Notes under the pieces: generated by a model
Told to the model about the DNA's origin: nothing
The model's database searches: none
What the model saw: only the letters and a program-made list of their open reading frames with translations
Part shown: positions 35,075 through 43,882 of the stretch, piece by piece
How the letters are laid out: each line of letters begins with the position of its first letter
How positions within the stretch are numbered: position 1 is the first letter of the stretch
DNA from: Bacteroidetes bacterium UKL13-3
Lineage (GTDB): Bacteria > Bacteroidota > Bacteroidia > UKL13-3
Reading direction: 5' to 3'
Length of the DNA stretch: 64,000 nucleotides
Assembly (NCBI GenBank): GCA_001602415.1
Contig: CP012155.1
Location: 1,426,001 to 1,490,000 of the forward strand
Translations under genes and position numbers: made by a program

Positions 35075-37693
35075 ATGAGTCCAAAACACTTCCTGTTTTT
35101 TTTCTGTTTGTGTATTCCTTTTATAACCCTTGCTCAACTAGGGGTTAAAGGACTCGTTACCGACTCCAAAAACAAACCCATTGGATTTGTTACCATCTAC
35201 AACAAGGAGCTTAAAAAATCAACCAATAGCAACGAGGATGGAACGTTTGAATTGGTTTTGCCTGCAGGCGAACACCAGGTATTTTTTCAATCGGTAGGAT
35301 ACCAAACCAATATGGTAAAGGTGGTTGTTTCCTCAGGTTTTACTGCTACTACTGTTTCGTTAACCGAACAAGCCTATCAACTCAATGAAGTAAATGTTTC
35401 CTCTGGCCGAACCAATCCGGCAGTGTGGATTATGCGCAAGGCCATTGCTGCTGCTCCTTATTACAAACGCCAAGTGCTCGCGTATCAATCTAAGGTATAC
35501 ATTAAAGGCTCCGGAAAGCTCGACAATATTCCCTTTCTATTTAAAATAGCACTCAAAAAAGATGGTATTGAAGAGGGTAAAACTGTTTTAATGGAAAGCA
35601 TCAATGAAGTTTCGTTTACACAACCCAATACCTATAAAGAAAAGGCACTTTCCGTAAAAAGTTCGTTACCCATTGAAGGCGCTCCACAACCGCTAGAAAT
35701 GGCAAGAGGCAGCATGTATACAGCCAGTACAGAAGGTGTGGTTTCCCCTTTATCACCCCAAGCATTTTCGGTGTATGATTTTACCTTGAAAGGTAGTTTT
35801 TATGAAGATGGGAGAGAAGTGAATAAAATTAAGGTAACACCCAAACGCAAAGGGCAGGATGTGTACAGCGGATATTTATACATTATGGAAGGTTTGTGGT
35901 GCTTGCACAGCACCGATTTAACCAACTTATCATCCAATTTTAAGGCACGTATCGTCACATCCTTTCGTCCGGTTGCTGGGTATAATTATGTGTGGATGCC
36001 GGTTACTTACGATATTCAGGTTTCGGGTGGGTTATTAGGGTTTTCGGGAAGTTTTAGGTATTTAGCATCGGTAAGCAATTATAAAATTACACTCAATCCC
36101 AACCTTAATCACCAATGGGTGCAGCAATTCACTAAAGAGCCAGCGGTTATGCCAATGGTGAAAGAGGAATCAACCAAACCGCAAACGGCAAAACCCAAAA
36201 CCAAACGCCAGCAAGATATTGAAAAGCTATTATCCAAAGAGCAATTGAGCAAAATGGAAATGCTTAAACTTGCCAACAAAATGAAGCAGGAGTCGGAAGC
36301 CGAACATAGCAATAATTTGCGTGTAGATACGGATTCATCAACCATGGAAATTGATAGCTTAGCCACCCAACGCGATAGTGCGTTTTGGAGCCAAAACCGA
36401 TCCGTTCCACTTATGGAGAGCGAGGTAAAAAGTTACAAGCAATTGGATAGCATACAAACCAAACGCACCAAATCTGTTAAAGATACCGCTCGCCACCATT
36501 CGTTTAATTGGGTTGATGTGCTGATGGGAAAACGATATACGATTAACAACAAACATCATTACATTGATTGGAGCGGAATAGGATCTGATGGCGCTATTTT
36601 TTTAAATACGGTTGATGGTTGGGGCGCTGAAGTTAAATGGGGTGTAGGGAGCTTGCGCAAGGATAAAAAGGATTGGCAGTTTACCCACGCATTAAGGTTT
36701 CCGTTTGAACGAAAATGTGTGAACACCTATGCTCAGTTTACCTATCAATATGCACCGTTAACAAAAGGAAATATTGGCATTGAAGCAGGGTCGTATGTGA
36801 GTGATTTTAATGCTACAGGCGGACCATCAGCTTTTGTAAACAATATCATGCTTGTAGTTGATGGCCGAAATTTTCTCAAAATATACCAGCAGGATTATGT
36901 AAAGGTAAACCATGTGAATGAACTGGCCAACGGGCTGCTTTGGGAAACGCAATTAGGCTATTACCACCGGTATACACTTGCCAATATTGCGCGCTACCAA
37001 GCAAAAGAAGGCAATGGTAAAATTACCTCAAATGAACCTGTATGGGGTTATGTTTTGCCTACGCATAATGCATTGTTGTTATCCAACACATTTACCTATA
37101 CACCCATGCAACGCTATCGGTTAAACAGTGGTAAAAAGAAATATGTAAACACCAATATGCCAACCTTTCAGCTTACTGTAACCAATGGTATTCCATCGGT
37201 ATTAAACAGTGCGGTTAATTATGGCAAAATGAGTTTGGGTATAACGGAGCGTGTTAAAATACTACATTGGTTGAGTGTAAATGCCGCTGTTAACCATGGA
37301 TTTTTCTTGTATAACAACCGTGTGTTTTTACCCGACTATAATCATTTTAATGGCAATAGGGCTCCTGTATTTACGGGTGATCCGCTCACCACTTTCCGTT
37401 CTCTCGATTATTACAACGCCTCTACCACCAATGGTTATACAACCTTGCATGCAGAGTTTGATTTTAAGCGCCTGCTGCTTAAACGGCTCCCCATTCTTAA
37501 CATGACGAATATTAGAGAGGTACTATTTTACAATGGTTTGCACGTGCAATCCCAACTGCCTTACCAAGAAATGGGTTATGGTTTAGAGGCTTTGGCCGGA
37601 ATGGTACGTGCGGATGTATTTGTTGGATATAACGGTAACACCTACAATAACTGGGGAGTGCGGATGGTGTTAAACCTAAAAATGTTTGAGTAA
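35075..37693 (+). CDS. DUF5686 / CarboxypepD_reg-like outer-membrane protein
   Basis: 872 residues from ATG 35075 (a TTG at 35054 adds seven). The signal peptide ends ...PFITLAQ. A CarboxypepD_reg-like beta-sandwich covers ~25-105 (GVKGLVTDSKNKPIGFVTIYN ... LNEVNVSSGR). The rest is the DUF5686 region with many amphipathic strands and a C-terminal strand ending in MVLNLKMF, as in outer-membrane barrels. A lysine/glutamate-rich coiled segment lies at ~370-440. Members of this family are abundant in Bacteroidota; function unknown. Confidence 0.88.
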   Translation: MSPKHFLFFFCLCIPFITLAQLGVKGLVTDSKNKPIGFVTIYNKELKKSTNSNEDGTFELVLPAGEHQVFFQSVGYQTNMVKVVVSSGFTATTVSLTEQAYQLNEVNVSSGRTNPAVWIMRKAIAAAPYYKRQVLAYQSKVYIKGSGKLDNIPFLFKIALKKDGIEEGKTVLMESINEVSFTQPNTYKEKALSVKSSLPIEGAPQPLEMARGSMYTASTEGVVSPLSPQAFSVYDFTLKGSFYEDGREVNKIKVTPKRKGQDVYSGYLYIMEGLWCLHSTDLTNLSSNFKARIVTSFRPVAGYNYVWMPVTYDIQVSGGLLGFSGSFRYLASVSNYKITLNPNLNHQWVQQFTKEPAVMPMVKEESTKPQTAKPKTKRQQDIEKLLSKEQLSKMEMLKLANKMKQESEAEHSNNLRVDTDSSTMEIDSLATQRDSAFWSQNRSVPLMESEVKSYKQLDSIQTKRTKSVKDTARHHSFNWVDVLMGKRYTINNKHHYIDWSGIGSDGAIFLNTVDGWGAEVKWGVGSLRKDKKDWQFTHALRFPFERKCVNTYAQFTYQYAPLTKGNIGIEAGSYVSDFNATGGPSAFVNNIMLVVDGRNFLKIYQQDYVKVNHVNELANGLLWETQLGYYHRYTLANIARYQAKEGNGKITSNEPVWGYVLPTHNALLLSNTFTYTPMQRYRLNSGKKKYVNTNMPTFQLTVTNGIPSVLNSAVNYGKMSLGITERVKILHWLSVNAAVNHGFFLYNNRVFLPDYNHFNGNRAPVFTGDPLTTFRSLDYYNASTTNGYTTLHAEFDFKRLLLKRLPILNMTNIREVLFYNGLHVQSQLPYQEMGYGLEALAGMVRADVFVGYNGNTYNNWGVRMVLNLKMFE

Positions 37694-37756
37694 CCCATTT
37701 TTCTGCTTGCTTTTACAACACATAATCGTATTTTTATAAAAACATAAACCCAACCT

Positions 37757-37870
37757 ATGAAAACAAAACCCTTACCCTTTAGCGGGGAACAAGCTATTTT
37801 ACACATACCTTATTTTAATAAAAACAACACGTTACCGAGTATCGCCTATCGTTCCAAATTGGAGCAATAG
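37757..37870 (+). CDS. Short ORF, possible gene remnant
   Basis: 37 residues (MKTKPLPFSGEQAILHIP ... SKLEQ) starting with a plausible ATG. It stops just where the palindrome preceding the type IIG locus starts, so it may be the 5' end of a gene cut by that insertion. I do not recognise it. Confidence 0.3.
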   Translation: MKTKPLPFSGEQAILHIPYFNKNNTLPSIAYRSKLEQ

Positions 37871-37901
37871 GCGCTACTTTATAGTGCCTATAAACGAGTT
37901 A
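37867..37901 (+). other. Short palindrome with GTTAGC core before the type IIG locus
   Basis: ATAGGCGCTA (37867-37876) pairs with TAGTGCCTAT (37882-37891), followed by GTT at 37898-37900. The stretch CCTATAAACGAGTTAG closely resembles CCTATAAGCTAGTTAC at the start of the type I RM cassette (7768-7783), and CCTAAAAGAC follows in both. No matching reverse-complement end was found downstream of the type IIG locus. Confidence 0.45.
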
Positions 37902-38092
37902 GCTGCATGCCTAAAAGACGACCAGAGCAAAAATGAACGACAGAATGAAACAGAAAATAAGAACAGAAAAAGTAAATAATCAGACAGCCGACCCAAAAGC
38001 CAACGCTTCTGTATTTTTATTTTTTCCCACCGCACATTTTTTAAAAACAATTTTAGCCAGCCGCATCCCGAAAGCTTTCGGGAGCACATTTG

Positions 38093-38150
38093 GTTTTACC
38101 CGACATCCCGATAGCAATCGGGACCAACCCTTCGCAAAACCCAAAGAGCC
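38093..38150 (+). repeat. CACATTTG/CAAAGAG palindrome family, copy 5
   Basis: GCACATTTGGTTTT (38093 on) pairs with AAAACCCAAAGAGCC (to 38150). A smaller hairpin is nested inside (CATCCCGATAGCAATCGGGA, 38104-38123), and a similar one precedes it (38066-38083). CCAACCCTTCGCAAAA here is identical to the stretch at 7843-7858 upstream of hsdMS. Confidence 0.5.
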
Positions 38151-38228
38151 ATTTTTTTGCCAACGCACTGACATCGTTACGAATGAAAAACTTATCTTAA
38201 CCGACTGAAAAAAGAACTGAAATAATAA

Positions 38229-41200
38229 ATGGAATTAAAAGAATTGAAACCAAGAAAGGCACTAAACAAAGCCTTTTTAAAAGTAAAGCCGAACAGGACT
38301 GAAATTGAAGGTTTCAAGACAAATCTTATCCAGTTACTCGACAGGACAAACGACACCGAAAGCGAAGAGTTTCATAAAAACCTTGTCATTGACTTTTTAA
38401 AGAAAACTTATTACGACCCAAACCATTTTATAAATACCAAAGGTAGAAACGACCTTGTTATTCATAATGGAAACAATGCCAGCAGTTCAGTTGGTGTAAT
38501 CATTGAAGCAAAAAATCCGACCAACAAAACAGAAATGATAACCACTAAAAAACTGAACGCTAAAGCGTTTCAGGAATTAGTGCTTTACTACTTACGAGAA
38601 AGAATAACACATAAAAATCTTGAAGTAAAACATCTTGTTGCGACCAACATAAACGAATGGTTCATTTTTGACGCAACCCTATTCGACAGGCTTTTTGCTC
38701 AAAACAAAAACCTTGTAAAACAATTCAATGACTTTGAAGGCGGACGTTTGGCAGACACCAAAACAGATTTTTTCTACAAACAAATTGCAGAACCTTTCAT
38801 TGCCGACATCAAAACTGAAATTGAATTTACCTACTTCGATTTACAAGAATACCAAAAACCACTTCGCAACGCTGACAAGGCAGATGATAATAAACTCATT
38901 GCTTTATTCAAATTGCTGTCAGCGGAGCATCTTTTAAAACTGCCGTTCACCAACGACAGCAATAGCCTTGATAAAAGGTTTTACAGCGAGTTGTTACACA
39001 TTATTGGCTTGACAGAAACAAAAGAAGGAAGCAAAAAACTAATTGATCGCAACAAAGAAGGAGAAAGAAATTCGGGAAGCATTCTTGAAGATGCCATCAT
39101 TCAGCTTGACAGCTTAGACAAAATAAACCGCTTAGACCAACCAAGCCAATTTGGAAGTACACAACAAGAACGGTTATTTAATGTAGGACTTGAATTAAGC
39201 ATTACTTGGATAAACAGAATTTTGTTTCTCAAATTATTAGAAGCTCAGTTAATCACATATCACAAGGGCGACAAATCATATTCGTTTTTAAGTTTAGACA
39301 AAATCAAAAACTATGACGACCTAAACAGCTTGTTTTTTCAGGTGTTGGCTCGTAAGTATGACGACAGAAACCAAGATGTAAAAAAGGCATTTGAAAAAGT
39401 GCCTTACTTAAACAGTTCGCTTTTTGAACCAACAGAAATTGAACAAGTAACCTTATTCATCAGCAATTTAAAAGATGATAAAACAATTCCAGTTATTTCA
39501 TCAACAGTTCTCAAAAACGACCAAGGCAAAAAACGGACAGGAAATTTAACAACCTTAGCATATTTATTCGACTTCTTAAACGCTTACGACTTTACAAGCG
39601 AAGGTTCCGAAGAAATTCAAGAAGATAATAAATCACTTATTAACGCTTCTGTTCTCGGTTTAATCTTCGAGAAAATAAATGGCTACAAAGACGGTTCATT
39701 CTTTACTCCGGGTTTCATTACAATGTATATGTGCCGTGAAACTATTCGCAAATCGGTAGTTCAGAAATTTAACGAAACAAAAAAATGGAATTGCTCAACT
39801 GTTGAAGAACTTTACGACAAAATTGAAGACCGCAAAGAAGCCAACGACATCGTAAACAGCATTAAAATTTGCGACCCAGCCGTAGGTTCTGGACACTTTT
39901 TAGTTTCGGCACTCAATGAAATGATTGCTGTAAAAAATGACTTGAAAATATTACAAGACCGCACAGGAAAGCGACTAAAAGAATATCAAGTTGAAGTTGT
40001 AAATGATGAATTAATTGTAACAGACGAAGAAGGCGAACTATACGACTACAACCCTACAAATAAGGAAAGTCAGCGAATACAAGAAACACTATTTCACGAA
40101 AAGCAAACGATTATTGAAAATTGCCTTTTCGGTGTTGACATCAATCCAAACTCAGTGAAAATTTGCCGTTTGCGATTGTGGATTGAGTTATTAAAAAACG
40201 CTTATTACAAGTGGGATGGCAACTCCTCCCCTTTTGGGGGAGGTCGGGAGGGGGCTTTAGAAACACTTCCTAACATAGACATCAACATCAAATGCGGTAA
40301 CTCATTAGTTAGCCGATTTGCCATTGATGCTGATTTGAGCCAAGCACTCAAAAAAAGTAAGTGGACAATTGATGGCTACCGATTGGCAGTTGACACTTAC
40401 CGAAATGCTGAAAGCAAGGAACAGAAAAGAGAAATGGAAAGGCTGATTGCCGATATCAAATCGGATTTCAAAAGCGAAATTTCATTGAACGACCCCAAAG
40501 TTCTTAAATTAAGAAAACTATCTGGTGAGTTATTTACAATGACCAAGCAGACACAACTTTTTGAAATGAGCAAGAAGGAAAAAGCTGATTGGAACAAAAA
40601 GGTTTCGCAACTAACAGAAGAAACCAAAAAATTAGAAACTGAAATAGAAGAAATAAAAGCGAACAAAATATTTGAAAATGCTTTTGAGTGGCGTTTTGAA
40701 TTTCCAGAAGTATTGAATGACAATGGAGATTTTGTTGGCTTTGATGTGGTTATTGGAAATCCGCCTTATGGTGTGAAATTTGAGAATAATGAAAAGGAAT
40801 ATTTTAAAAGTATCTATCAAGAAGTTCACGTTAGAACTCCTGAATCATACAATTATTTTGTAAAGCAATTTACAATAATAGCCAGCAAAAAGGCTTTATG
40901 TTGTTTGATAATTCCATCAAGTTTTTTGAATCAAGCAGAGTTTGAAAAAACTAGAAAAATAATTTTAGCTAATTACTCTCCGTTTTTAATACTAAACCTT
41001 GGAGATGGAGTATTTGAAGATGTTGCAACACCAACTTGTATTATTGGTTTTGACTTACAGAATAAATACAAAGTGACCAAATACGAAGATTTAACAGCGG
41101 TTTCCAGAGCACAACTTGCTGATGAGATACAAATCACTAGCAACTCAATTGAAATAGAAAAACTTAATACTAATCAGTCATACAGTTTTATTTATAGACC

Positions 41201-41990
41201 TTACACCTCCATCCTTGATAAATGTTATAATGACATTCCAACATTGAAAGATGTTGCTGAAGATGTTGCAACAGGTATTAGTCCAGGATTAGGCGAAGCA
41301 TTTGTTTTAAAAATTGCGGAAGCCAATAAAAACGGAATGGAAAGCGAAATAATAAAAAAGTTGGTTATTGGCGGAGAAATTAATCGCTTTGAACTGCAAC
41401 CAAAATCAGGAAAAGGCATAATCTATTTTACGAATAAAATGTCAATCGCTGAATATCCTAAAACAGAGAAACATTTAAGTGGTTTCAAATCGAAATTGGA
41501 GAATAGAGTCGAAACTAAAAGCGGTGTAATACCTTGGTATGTTATGTTAAGACCAAGAAGACAAAAGCTATTTGAAGAACCAAAAATATTAGTTAGACAA
41601 ACTGCAAACAGAATCATAGCTGCTTACGATGACGATAAATGGTATTGTCTGAAAAGTGGCATTATTATTCAACTTCCAAGCGAAACTAAACTATCTTACA
41701 AATATTTGCTAGGACTTCTAAATTCTTCGCTAATGGACTTTTTATACAATGACTTAGTAAACGAAGACAATAGAATTTTTCCAGAAGTGAAACCAATTCA
41801 GTTATTTAAATTACCAATAAAAATTGCTTCATCTGAAACTCAAAAGAGTATTTCAAAATTGGTTGACACAATCACTGCATCTAAAAAACAAGGAGTAGAA
41901 ACAACAGAAATCGAAAAGGAACTTGACAAGCACATTTATAATGTTTACGATTTGACAGAAGAAGAAATAAAAATTATAGAGAAATCATAA
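38229..41990 (+). CDS. Type IIG restriction-modification enzyme (single chain)
   Basis: 1253 residues. An N-terminal PD-ExK nuclease (NDLVIHNG ... GVIIEAKNP, ~residues 77-98), a long helical connector, and an N6-adenine methyltransferase with motif I CDPAVGSGHFL (~residue 551) and motif IV NPPY (~residue 843). The C-terminal ~350 residues are a target-recognition domain. This order (R-M-S in one chain) is typical of type IIG enzymes that cut beside their site and need no separate methylase. An insert SSPFGGGREGA (~665-676) is encoded by a REP-like palindrome. The next gene starts at the following base. Confidence 0.9.
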   Translation: MELKELKPRKALNKAFLKVKPNRTEIEGFKTNLIQLLDRTNDTESEEFHKNLVIDFLKKTYYDPNHFINTKGRNDLVIHNGNNASSSVGVIIEAKNPTNKTEMITTKKLNAKAFQELVLYYLRERITHKNLEVKHLVATNINEWFIFDATLFDRLFAQNKNLVKQFNDFEGGRLADTKTDFFYKQIAEPFIADIKTEIEFTYFDLQEYQKPLRNADKADDNKLIALFKLLSAEHLLKLPFTNDSNSLDKRFYSELLHIIGLTETKEGSKKLIDRNKEGERNSGSILEDAIIQLDSLDKINRLDQPSQFGSTQQERLFNVGLELSITWINRILFLKLLEAQLITYHKGDKSYSFLSLDKIKNYDDLNSLFFQVLARKYDDRNQDVKKAFEKVPYLNSSLFEPTEIEQVTLFISNLKDDKTIPVISSTVLKNDQGKKRTGNLTTLAYLFDFLNAYDFTSEGSEEIQEDNKSLINASVLGLIFEKINGYKDGSFFTPGFITMYMCRETIRKSVVQKFNETKKWNCSTVEELYDKIEDRKEANDIVNSIKICDPAVGSGHFLVSALNEMIAVKNDLKILQDRTGKRLKEYQVEVVNDELIVTDEEGELYDYNPTNKESQRIQETLFHEKQTIIENCLFGVDINPNSVKICRLRLWIELLKNAYYKWDGNSSPFGGGREGALETLPNIDINIKCGNSLVSRFAIDADLSQALKKSKWTIDGYRLAVDTYRNAESKEQKREMERLIADIKSDFKSEISLNDPKVLKLRKLSGELFTMTKQTQLFEMSKKEKADWNKKVSQLTEETKKLETEIEEIKANKIFENAFEWRFEFPEVLNDNGDFVGFDVVIGNPPYGVKFENNEKEYFKSIYQEVHVRTPESYNYFVKQFTIIASKKALCCLIIPSSFLNQAEFEKTRKIILANYSPFLILNLGDGVFEDVATPTCIIGFDLQNKYKVTKYEDLTAVSRAQLADEIQITSNSIEIEKLNTNQSYSFIYRPYTSILDKCYNDIPTLKDVAEDVATGISPGLGEAFVLKIAEANKNGMESEIIKKLVIGGEINRFELQPKSGKGIIYFTNKMSIAEYPKTEKHLSGFKSKLENRVETKSGVIPWYVMLRPRRQKLFEEPKILVRQTANRIIAAYDDDKWYCLKSGIIIQLPSETKLSYKYLLGLLNSSLMDFLYNDLVNEDNRIFPEVKPIQLFKLPIKIASSETQKSISKLVDTITASKKQGVETTEIEKELDKHIYNVYDLTEEEIKIIEKS
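40221..40260. repeat. REP-like palindrome inside the type IIG coding region
   Basis: The segment contains CTCCCCTTTTGGGGGAG followed by GTCGGGAGGGGGCTTT. This is the look of the intergenic G/C-rich REP elements seen throughout Bacteroidota genomes, unlike the AT-rich gene around it. It keeps the frame open. Confidence 0.75.
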
Positions 41991-42860
41991 ATGATAACAG
42001 TTTATATAATAGTAGGGATTTTAGTTGTATTTGTTGTTGGCTTCATTGATGTTTACAAAAGACATTCGCGAATAATTGAAAAGATTGACTTTGCAGGGGA
42101 ATATCGTAACAAGTTTATTGACTTGGCTAACAAATATTTTAAAGATTATGACCGTTACAGCCGTTCGGGAACTCTTGACAACGAACTTTATGTTTGGCTG
42201 ACACTTAACGTAAGTAAAATGCAAAGCAACGTTGGGACATTTGGAGTTATGTCATACAAACCAGCGAATCAAAATTATATGATTAACAATTATCAAATCA
42301 TCATAAATACACTTCCAAAATTTAGAGAAGGACAAATTCAGAATTTTGATGTTGGTTCTGTTGACGACTGTTTACTTAGATACATTGGCTACTTAGAAGA
42401 TTACAAAAAGGAAACGGAAAAAAATGTAAAGAACCCGATAGTTTGGTTCAGAGAAGGCTTCAAAGAAATAATTAGTATTCCGCTTTTCATTTTAAGTTCG
42501 TTCGGTATTTTTAGTCGTAAGACAGTTGACAGCATTATGGACAGCGTTATTTTTAAAATATTGGCAGGACTTATTGCCCTTGTTACACCCCGTTCTCGCG
42601 GACGTATCGTCCGTGAGCATAAGAACGATAGAGCCCCAAGCAACCCTAATACTAAAGAAACCCGTTCTCGCGGACGTATCGTCCGTGAGCATAAGAACGA
42701 TAGAGCCCAAAGCAACCCCGTTCTCGCGGACGTATCGTCCGTGAGCATAAGAACGATAGAGCCCGTTCTCGCGGACGTATCGTCCGTGAGCATAAGAACG
42801 ATAGAGCCCAAAGCAACCCTAATACAAAAGAAAACCCCAAATGGACGGTTGCTCATTTGA
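41991..42860 (+). CDS. Membrane protein of unknown function with repeat-derived C-terminus
   Basis: 289 residues beginning right after the type IIG stop, so likely co-transcribed. Residues 1-18 form an N-terminal membrane segment (MITVYIIVGILVVFVVGFID), and another hydrophobic stretch lies at ~165-205. The last ~90 residues are translated from four 48-bp DNA repeats, read first as RSRGRIVREHKNDRA (twice) and then, after a frame change, as VLADVSSVSIRTIEP (twice). The original C-terminus probably lay near residue 200; the repeat tail looks acquired. I do not recognise the N-terminal domain; a role linked to the RM enzyme is only a guess from position. Confidence 0.55.
   Translation: MITVYIIVGILVVFVVGFIDVYKRHSRIIEKIDFAGEYRNKFIDLANKYFKDYDRYSRSGTLDNELYVWLTLNVSKMQSNVGTFGVMSYKPANQNYMINNYQIIINTLPKFREGQIQNFDVGSVDDCLLRYIGYLEDYKKETEKNVKNPIVWFREGFKEIISIPLFILSSFGIFSRKTVDSIMDSVIFKILAGLIALVTPRSRGRIVREHKNDRAPSNPNTKETRSRGRIVREHKNDRAQSNPVLADVSSVSIRTIEPVLADVSSVSIRTIEPKATLIQKKTPNGRLLI
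42589..42809. repeat. Four 48-bp repeats with an internal palindrome
   Basis: Units at 42589-42636, 42661-42708, 42717-42764 and 42762-42809 (the last two share CCC). Each contains GCGGACGTATCGTCCGTGAGC, with the palindromic core CGGACG-N-CGTCCG. A related palindrome (CGGACGTCACGTCCG) is at 42914-42928. It looks like a REP/BIME-type cluster at the 3' end of the membrane-protein gene. Confidence 0.85.
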
Positions 42861-43018
42861 GTGAAACAAGCAGTTGGGTTAAAGAATATCATTGAGTAAA
42901 TGGGAGCAAGTAACGGACGTCACGTCCGCAACAACATGAGAGATGAAATAAACAACACATTGATCAGATTTTAATACGACAGGTGCTGGAAATACTTTAG
43001 AACCAACATTCCATCATA

Positions 43019-43795
43019 TTATTCTCCGGTATGAATACACGGTAGTAGTTCCGAGTAAAAAACGAAAGTAGTCCTGCTTTTACCCAATCCAACTGCATTT
43101 TTTTGCAAGTCAATATACTCTGCCTGAGTGGCCGGTAGTAGGCGCTGCGGAGCAATTTTGTAATCGCGCATCAACAATTTAACCAAACCATTGGCTTTGG
43201 TTGCACCTAAACTCCAATTGTCGTCCCATTTTTCTTTACCAATATAAGCCGAGTCGGTATGGTTTACGATAATGAGTTTTAAATCGGGTTGTTTGTTTAA
43301 TACATCAGCTAAAGCAGCTGTTAATTTAGCCGATTTAAGTATATCGATTTTTGTAGTTGCAGGGGTGAATAGGAGTCTGTCGCTTACCTCAATAATTGTT
43401 TGCGAACAACTTGTACGCGTAACTACATCATTGTTTGCAAATCCAACGAAGGGTTTAATGATTTCAGCCGAAAGTTTGGCAAAAGCATCCCGTTCTTCAG
43501 CTTTACGAGCTTTCATATCCCTAATATTCATTTCTTTATCTCTCAATAATTGCTGTTTGAGGTTAAGAGAGTCTTCCTTTTCTTGCAGTCGCTGAGTGAG
43601 CGCTTGCTCCATTGTTGCACTTTTGTTTCCCAAAAAATCAACTTCCTCTTGCAGCATACGCAAGCGCTTTTCAAGTATGGAGCTATCCGATTGTAACCGC
43701 TGAATAGTGTGCTGGGAGGTTGTGTATTTTTGTGTTGATACACATGATACAGAGAGTATTAAATAAGCAGCTGTGCAGATGTAAATAAATTTCAT
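43019..43795 (-). CDS. OmpA-like lipoprotein
   Basis: 258 residues from the ATG at 43795 (MKFIYICTAAYLILSVSC; a TTG at 43804 is less likely). The lipobox SVSC predicts a lipoprotein. Residues ~30-105 form a charged coiled coil. The C-terminal ~130 residues resemble an OmpA_C peptidoglycan-binding domain (DRLLFTPATTKI, LIIVNHTDSAY, SLGATKANGLVKLL). It likely tethers the envelope. It is divergent from the cysteine desulfurase gene with an 87-bp shared promoter region. Confidence 0.75.
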   Translation of the reverse strand: MKFIYICTAAYLILSVSCVSTQKYTTSQHTIQRLQSDSSILEKRLRMLQEEVDFLGNKSATMEQALTQRLQEKEDSLNLKQQLLRDKEMNIRDMKARKAEERDAFAKLSAEIIKPFVGFANNDVVTRTSCSQTIIEVSDRLLFTPATTKIDILKSAKLTAALADVLNKQPDLKLIIVNHTDSAYIGKEKWDDNWSLGATKANGLVKLLMRDYKIAPQRLLPATQAEYIDLQKNAVGLGKSRTTFVFYSELLPCIHTGE

Positions 43796-43836
43796 GAGGG
43801 GCAAAAATAGGCTTCTATACCTTACAAGGAAAACTT

Positions 43837-43844
43837 TATATTTG
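43837..43844 (+). promoter_or_regulatory. Bacteroidota -7 box upstream of the cysteine desulfurase gene
   Basis: TATATTTG matches the TAnnTTTG consensus ~39 bp before the ATG. A TTTG at -33 was not found, so the match is partial. Confidence 0.5.
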
Positions 43845-43882
43845 CCTGGTGCTTAAAATCACGCATTTAACCACAACACAAC

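Noticed and set aside
42589-42809. CRISPR array
   Set aside because: The units are 48 bp with no constant-length unique spacers, have palindromic cores, and no cas gene is present.
42401-42892. Minus-strand frame of 163 residues with repeated motifs
   Set aside because: The repeats are the antisense reading of the 48-bp DNA repeat cluster; the plus-strand gene continues from the type IIG operon.
37898-43018. Type IIG locus as another cassette of the array
   Set aside because: Its left edge resembles a cassette start (GTTAGCTGCATGCC), but no reverse-complement end or attC-like hairpin was found downstream, so it is not called a cassette.
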